DNA of 38,930 nt, taken from the NCBI RefSeq assembly GCF_016907015.1, contig NZ_JAFBBE010000003.1:1-38930 (forward strand), in the 5' to 3' direction. This DNA comes from Oceanisphaera litoralis (GTDB taxonomy: Bacteria > Pseudomonadota > Gammaproteobacteria > Enterobacterales > Aeromonadaceae). Positions within the stretch are counted from its first letter, which is position 1. The number at the start of each line of letters is the position of its first letter. A model generated the notes under the pieces. The model was not told the DNA's origin. It worked only from the letters and a program-made list of their open reading frames with translations, and did no database searches. Positions 34,975 to 38,930 of the stretch are shown here, piece by piece. Both the position numbers and the translations under genes were made by a program.

Positions 34975-36165
34975 ATGTGGCTGGACGCACAGCAGATGGA
35001 ATATACCCCCGAGGGGCATTTTGTAGTGCAGTTATCCGAGCCGATAGCGGCGCACTTTCGCTATCGCTCCTGGGCGCAAGGCCTTGGCTGTGAATGCCGG
35101 GAGCAGGAGCGCTGGCTGCCCGAAGACAGTGATTTGGGTATTTCCCTGCTCGATGCCGCGGCCCTGGCTGGTGGCGACAGTCCCCTAGGGCGGTTCGTTG
35201 GCGAAATTCCGGCCCCTGTGCGGGAGGCCGTACAGCCCTTTTATTACCAGCAGACCCGGTTGCTGCAATGGCTGACGCGAAGCCCGCACGCCCGTGAGCT
35301 GTTTTCGCACTCACCCAATCTGTGCTGGTTGCTGATTGTCGGTAGCGGCGAGGAAGAATGGCCGAATGCCAGAGTGGATGAGCTGCTGAGGCAATCGCGC
35401 CGACAGATCCTAAAGGCCCTGACCGGTAGCGGCAGCAAGGCCCTGGTCAGGCTGTTGGGCAAGGTACAGCTGTGCAAGGCCGATCTGAAAGAATACCGTC
35501 TCATTTGCCAGGCGCTGGCTCAGCCAGAACAGTTGCAGCCCCTGTCCACATGGGCCGAGATTCCGGTCAACCTCTTGCTGGTGGCCACCGACTTTCCGCA
35601 ACTGATCCAGGGCCGCCTGATCAGACCGATGGTGTTGACCAGGGATCTGACCCCGGAAGCGATGAGGGCGAGGATCCGTCGATATGGCCGATACTGGCAG
35701 GATGCGCTCAATGTGGCCCGGCTGCTGGGCATGACAGACGCCCGTATTGCATTGGAGCGTTGCGAAGACCCGCAAGCGCTCAAGGCACTGCACGACCGCT
35801 GGACCGATCGCCTGAATCGGCAACGTTTCATTGCGGTGCACGGGAAAGTGGAATTTCCACCGCCACCTGTGCCCGGCAATGCGCATATTCATCCGATTCT
35901 GACGATGGAAGATTTGCAGGAAGAAGGACGACTGATGCGCCACTGTGTAGCCAGTTATGCCCACAACATCATAAGCGGTGAATGCTATATCTACCGGATA
36001 ATGCAGCCTCAGCGGGCGACCATAGAAGTGGCGTTTCAAAACGGGGAGCCGGTGATTCGTCAGGTGTCGCTGGCGCGCAACCAGAAACCGGACGAGCAGA
36101 CCTGGGCCGCCATTCGTCACTGGTTGCGGCCAGATGAGCGCGGTCACATGAGATTGATTGGCTGA
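34975..36165 (+). CDS. PcfJ-domain protein (396 aa)
   Basis: The C-terminal part (about 305-375), from PILTMEDLQEEGRLMRHCVASYAHNIISGECYIYRI to RATIEVAFQNGEPVIRQVSLARNQKP, is the PcfJ-like domain first described from the conjugative plasmid pCF10. The N-terminal 300 residues are helical and rich in Leu, Gln and Arg, with no motif I know. GGAGAAGG lies before the ATG. The frame is intact, in contrast to the broken genes on both sides. No conjugation gene is near. Function is unknown; chromosomal PcfJ proteins are common in gammaproteobacteria. Confidence 0.8.
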   Translation: MWLDAQQMEYTPEGHFVVQLSEPIAAHFRYRSWAQGLGCECREQERWLPEDSDLGISLLDAAALAGGDSPLGRFVGEIPAPVREAVQPFYYQQTRLLQWLTRSPHARELFSHSPNLCWLLIVGSGEEEWPNARVDELLRQSRRQILKALTGSGSKALVRLLGKVQLCKADLKEYRLICQALAQPEQLQPLSTWAEIPVNLLLVATDFPQLIQGRLIRPMVLTRDLTPEAMRARIRRYGRYWQDALNVARLLGMTDARIALERCEDPQALKALHDRWTDRLNRQRFIAVHGKVEFPPPPVPGNAHIHPILTMEDLQEEGRLMRHCVASYAHNIISGECYIYRIMQPQRATIEVAFQNGEPVIRQVSLARNQKPDEQTWAAIRHWLRPDERGHMRLIG

Positions 36166-36193
36166 CATATCGGCGCCGGCATCTTGTGAATGA

Positions 36194-36212
36194 CTTTATT
36201 TATGCCAACATG
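36194..36212. repeat. Direct repeat, left copy
   Basis: CTTTATTTATGCCAACATG. An almost identical sequence with three extra bases lies at 38758-38779. The copy here is about 30 bases before the phosphatase gene, within its likely promoter region. Confidence 0.55.
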
Positions 36213-36244
36213 AAATTTTTGTAATAAAACAAGGAAGGCCAGCC

Positions 36245-37168
36245 ATGTACGATATTGTCGGTGATATTCACGGCCATGCCGCCGAGCTGGAAGCCCTGCT
36301 CACCAAAATGGGTTATCGGCAAGGTGAATGCGGCTGGCGCCATCCCGCACGAAAAGTCATTTTTCTCGGGGATTTTATCGACCGCGGCCCTGAGCAATGC
36401 AAAACCGTGGCGATTGCCCGCGCCATGGTAGAGAGCGGCCAGGCGCTGGCGGTGATGGGTAATCACGAATTCAACGCAGTGGCCTATGCCACACCGGATC
36501 CGGATAGAGACGGCCAGCATTTGCGGCCTCACACCGAGAAAAACTGCGGACAACATCAAAGATATCTCGATCAGGTAGGAGAGGGCAGTGCCCTGCACCG
36601 GGAACACATTGCCTGGTTCAAGACGCTGCCGTTGTATCTGGACCTGCCGGAGTTCAGGGTGGTGCATGCCTGCTGGCATCCGGAGCAGCTAGACAAGATA
36701 GCGCCATATATTGATGAGCGGCAGCGAATTCGGGAGTACGCCTGGCCGATGCTGACCCGCCTGGGTGAGGCCGGGTTCGAAGCCCTGGAAACCCTGCTCA
36801 AAGGGCTGGAAATTCCCTTGCCGCAGGGGCATTCGTTTTTCGACAAGGACCGGAACCCGCGTTGTCATATCCGTAGCCAATGGTGGAACCGGGCGGCAGT
36901 CACCTACCGGGATCTGGCCCTGGTGCCGGAAGAAGCCATGGCCCGGATACCGCATACTCCGGTGCCGGCCGACATATTGCCGGGCTACGATGGCCACAAA
37001 CCGGTATTTGTGGGCCATTACTGGCTGACCGGTACACCGGCTCCGCTTGATGAGCATATCGCCTGCCTGGACTACAGCGTTGTGGCAAAAGACGGCGGCA
37101 AGCTTTGCGCCTATCGCTGGGATGGAAAGCAGACCCTGAGCGCCGAACGTTTCTGCTGGGTGGAGTAA
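36245..37168 (+). CDS. PPP-type metallophosphoesterase (307 aa)
   Basis: Calcineurin-like phosphoesterase. The signature motifs are in order: GDIHGH (6-11), GDFIDRGP (42-49), GNHE (76-79), a His at VVHACWH and another in FVGHYW near 260, giving the complete dimetal set. Such enzymes include Ser/Thr protein phosphatases and diadenosine tetraphosphatases; the sequence alone does not decide between them. AAGGAAGG precedes the ATG. It is intact and AT-rich in its promoter, between PcfJ and helicase debris. Confidence 0.85.
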   Translation: MYDIVGDIHGHAAELEALLTKMGYRQGECGWRHPARKVIFLGDFIDRGPEQCKTVAIARAMVESGQALAVMGNHEFNAVAYATPDPDRDGQHLRPHTEKNCGQHQRYLDQVGEGSALHREHIAWFKTLPLYLDLPEFRVVHACWHPEQLDKIAPYIDERQRIREYAWPMLTRLGEAGFEALETLLKGLEIPLPQGHSFFDKDRNPRCHIRSQWWNRAAVTYRDLALVPEEAMARIPHTPVPADILPGYDGHKPVFVGHYWLTGTPAPLDEHIACLDYSVVAKDGGKLCAYRWDGKQTLSAERFCWVE

Positions 37169-37216
37169 ACTATTGCCTATAGTCGGCACGGCAGTAAAAA
37201 AGTGACGATTCAAGGA

Positions 37217-38254
37217 GGCTCCCTGCGCAGCAAGCTGGCCCGGCGTGCTGTCACGCCGTTCCGACACCCTGATCATGCTCTCGGCCACGCCCCACGACGG
37301 CAAGCCGGAAAGTTTCGTCAGCCTGGTGAACATGCTCGATGCCACCGCCATTGCCAATCCGTCCGAGTACCAGCATGACGACTTCGCCGACAAGAACCTG
37401 GTGGTACGCCGCTTCAAGAAAGACGTGAAAAGCCAGATGGCCGGCGAGGCAGCTTGCCTGCCTGCACGGCGCCATGGCCGATACCGAACTGATGACAGTG
37501 GTGGAAGACTTTGGCAAGGCAAAATCACCGCTGCGCCTGCTGGTGTGTTCGGATGTGGCCTCCGAAGGCATCAACCTGCATCACCAGAGCCACAAGCTTA
37601 TCCACTTCGACATACCCTGGTCGTTGATGGTGTTTCAGCAACGTAATGGCCGTATCGACCGCTATGGCCAGCAGTACCCGCCCCAGATCCGCTACCTGCT
37701 AACCGAAAGCCAACAGCCGCAGATCCGCGGCGACATGCGGGTGCTGGAAGTGCTGATCGAAAAGGACGAGCAGGCCCAGAAAAACATCGGCGACAGCTCC
37801 GAATTTACCCGCCGCTACGATCAGGCCGACGAAGAAGAGCAGGTGGCCGAGTTCATGATGCAGGGCGATGGCTTCAATGGTGCCGACCTGTTCGCCGATC
37901 TGCTCGACACCAATGCCGCCGTTCATCACGACGATCCCCTGGCCGGGCTGGCGCCCCAAGCCGCCCTGACCGGCACCATGGCCGAGGCCCGGGCCGAATT
38001 GCCCCGCCTGTTCAGTACCGAGTCCGACTACTGCCAGCGCGCCCTGACCCATCTGCGCCACAGCGGCCAGCAGCTGCAATTCGAGCGCCTGCCGGACGGC
38101 ACCCTGTCGCTGGTGGCACCGGAGGATCTGCGCCTGCGCTTCAAACAACTGCCGCCGGACAACTGGCAGCTGCTGCTTAGCGACGACCTCAACATCATCA
38201 ATACGGAAATCCGCCGCTGCCGTGGCGAACAGCACGCCTGGCTGGCCATTCACT
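37217..38254 (+). pseudogene. Fragmented SNF2-family (HepA-like) helicase
   Basis: The similarity starts abruptly in LRSKLAR, shifts frame within ten codons, and continues LSRRSDTLIMLSATPHDGKP (motif III) to RRFKKDVKSQMAGE near 37450. There a deletion and frame change remove the interdomain region; LACLHGAMADTELMTVVEDFG, VCSDVASEGINLHHQ (motif V) and FQQRNGRIDRYGQ (motif VI) follow, then the C-terminal extension up to EQHAWLAIH. The N-terminal half with motifs I and II is missing. It joins a UvrD-type fragment at about 38255. Full-length relatives are about 1000 aa and often lie in accessory or defence islands. Confidence 0.85.
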
Positions 38255-38689
38255 TGTGCCGGCTTGGCAGAGGAATCGGCGTTTCTACGGGAAGAAATTG
38301 CCGCCCTGACCGGAGATGGGGTGCCTTTGGGGGCCATTTGTGTGGTCGCCCGTACCAAGCACCTGTGTGACCGTTACGCCGACGCCCTGAAAGATGCGGA
38401 TATTCCGACGCTGACCCTAGACGCCGACAGTAGCGATAACGAGCAAACCGACGGTGTGCGTATTGCGACCCTGCATAGAGTCAAGGGACTGGAGTTTCAG
38501 TATATGTTTCTTGCCGGTATCAATCAGGGGGTGGTGCCTCAGCCCTATACCCGGCAAAGCGCCGATCCGGTAGAGCTGCGCGACAACGAATTCAACGAAC
38601 GCGCCCTGCTGCACGTGGCCGCTACCCGGGCGGTAAAGGGGTTGTATGTGAGTTGCAGTGGAGCGCCGAGTGTCTTTCTGGAGCCATGA
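38255..38689 (+). pseudogene. C-terminal remnant of a UvrD/Rep-type helicase
   Basis: In a frame different from the SNF2 fragment, the sequence reads LAEESAFLREEIAALTGDGV, ICVVARTKHLCDRYADALKD (motif IV region), GVRIATLHRVKGLEFQYMFL (motif V) and NERALLHVAATRAVKGLYVS (motif VI), and stops after PSVFLEP. Only domain 2A remains, with no Walker A or start codon. The junction with the SNF2 remnant is clean, so a deletion fused two neighbouring helicase genes. Confidence 0.85.
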
Positions 38690-38757
38690 CAGTGTTGGTT
38701 GGTGACTAACGGGATGGATATTCAATGACCCGAAGATCCATGCCTATGCGGTATTAT

Positions 38758-38779
38758 CTTTATTTATTATGCCAACATG
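38758..38779. repeat. Direct repeat, right copy
   Basis: CTTTATTTATTATGCCAACATG, matching 36194-36212 apart from a three-base insertion. The two copies enclose the phosphatase and the helicase remnants. The remaining bases from 38690 to 38869 show no gene. Confidence 0.55.
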
Positions 38780-38869
38780 CATAGTTAACCTGAGACAATA
38801 TCGCACCGCTTGAACATCGGAAGAATAGTGATGTAACCAGGAAACAGAAGTCGGCAGGGGAGAGCACAA

Positions 38870-38903
38870 CGAAAAAGCGCACTCATTTGAGTGCGCTTTT
38901 TCG
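38870..38903. terminator. Perfect bidirectional terminator downstream of the tRNA
   Basis: CGAAAAAGCGCACTC and GAGTGCGCTTTTTCG form a perfect 15-bp stem with loop ATTT. On the minus strand it lies five bases after the tRNA CCA end and should stop that transcript; on the plus strand it has an equal T-run. Confidence 0.93.
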
Positions 38904-38908
38904 AAATT

Positions 38909-38930
38909 TGGTGCGTCCTAGTGGATTCGA
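38909..38930 (-). tRNA. 3' end of a tRNA gene (partial, runs off the right edge)
   Basis: Read on the minus strand, the last 22 bases are TCGAATCCACTAGGACGCACCA: the end of a T-loop, a T-stem CCACT, acceptor strand AGGACGC, discriminator A and an encoded CCA. The 5' acceptor should read GCGTCCT. Isotype cannot be decided; E. coli tRNA-Val(GAC) and some tRNA-Arg(UCU) genes have similar 3' ends. A terminator follows directly. Confidence 0.85.

Overview
The window looks like a gammaproteobacterial chromosome, most like Oceanimonas, Zobellella or other Aeromonadaceae. That assignment is inferred from gene content and order: one complete histidine operon with a His-rich leader peptide, minCDE divergent from ycgL-ycgM-ycgN, dsbB beside fadR, the ycgB(spoVR)-yeaH-yeaG stress operon, and yoaA-tsaB-fadD-rnd. 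No species-specific marker was seen.

Layout. (1) 1-2960 is the tail of an integron cassette array: five attC sites separate four complete cassettes and the last codons of a fifth. The cassettes carry two small beta-helix-like proteins, a divergent M15-peptidase-like protein, a GFA/CENP-V zinc protein and an ACR3-like transporter. No integrase is in view. (2) 3008-4741 holds an OhrR-type MarR regulator and a zinc-free MDR dehydrogenase in one operon on the minus strand, with a long palindrome over its promoter and a truncated unknown gene behind it. (3) 5004-12426 is hisLGDCBHAF(IE) on the minus strand, with leader peptide, attenuator and a local tandem duplication between hisH and hisA. (4) 12885-16205 holds a porin, a tiny lipoprotein and ydcJ/hglS (2-oxoadipate dioxygenase/decarboxylase), surrounded by REP-like inverted repeats and short tandem repeats. 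(5) 16206-27713 is conserved housekeeping sequence: trmK, yoaA, tsaB, a small Arg-rich ORF, fadD, rnd, minEDC, ycgLMN, dsbB and fadR. A strong FadR-like operator lies in the fadR promoter. (6) 27727-32514 is the ycgB-yeaH-yeaG operon, followed by an orphan promoter-terminator pair that may encode a small RNA. (7) 33124-38700 is a decaying accessory zone: a lysR 5' stump, a broken oxidoreductase cluster of the HcnABC/D-hydroxyproline dehydrogenase type with one intact [2Fe-2S] gene, an intact PcfJ-domain gene, an intact PPP-type phosphatase, and fused remnants of SNF2 and UvrD helicases. It ends at a perfect bidirectional terminator and the 3' end of a tRNA gene, a typical integration site for genomic islands.

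How the genes fit together. The his genes make histidine from PRPP and ATP in one polycistron, with starvation sensed by the leader peptide. FadD activates fatty acids, and FadR, which responds to their CoA esters, probably regulates itself. MinCDE position the division septum. YcgB/YeaH/YeaG form a conserved stress-linked kinase module. The two ends of the window are accessory DNA: an integron array on the left and an eroded island next to a tRNA on the right.

A recurring oddity is short perfect tandem repeats (9, 11, 12, 14 and 15 bp) and one 80-bp duplication at gene starts, inside genes and in leaders. I found no complete, clearly new multi-gene system. The best leads are the beta-helix cassette, the hisH-hisA duplication with its coupled mini-ORF, the triplicated ribosome-binding site of ycgB, the FadR operator and the orphan sRNA candidate.
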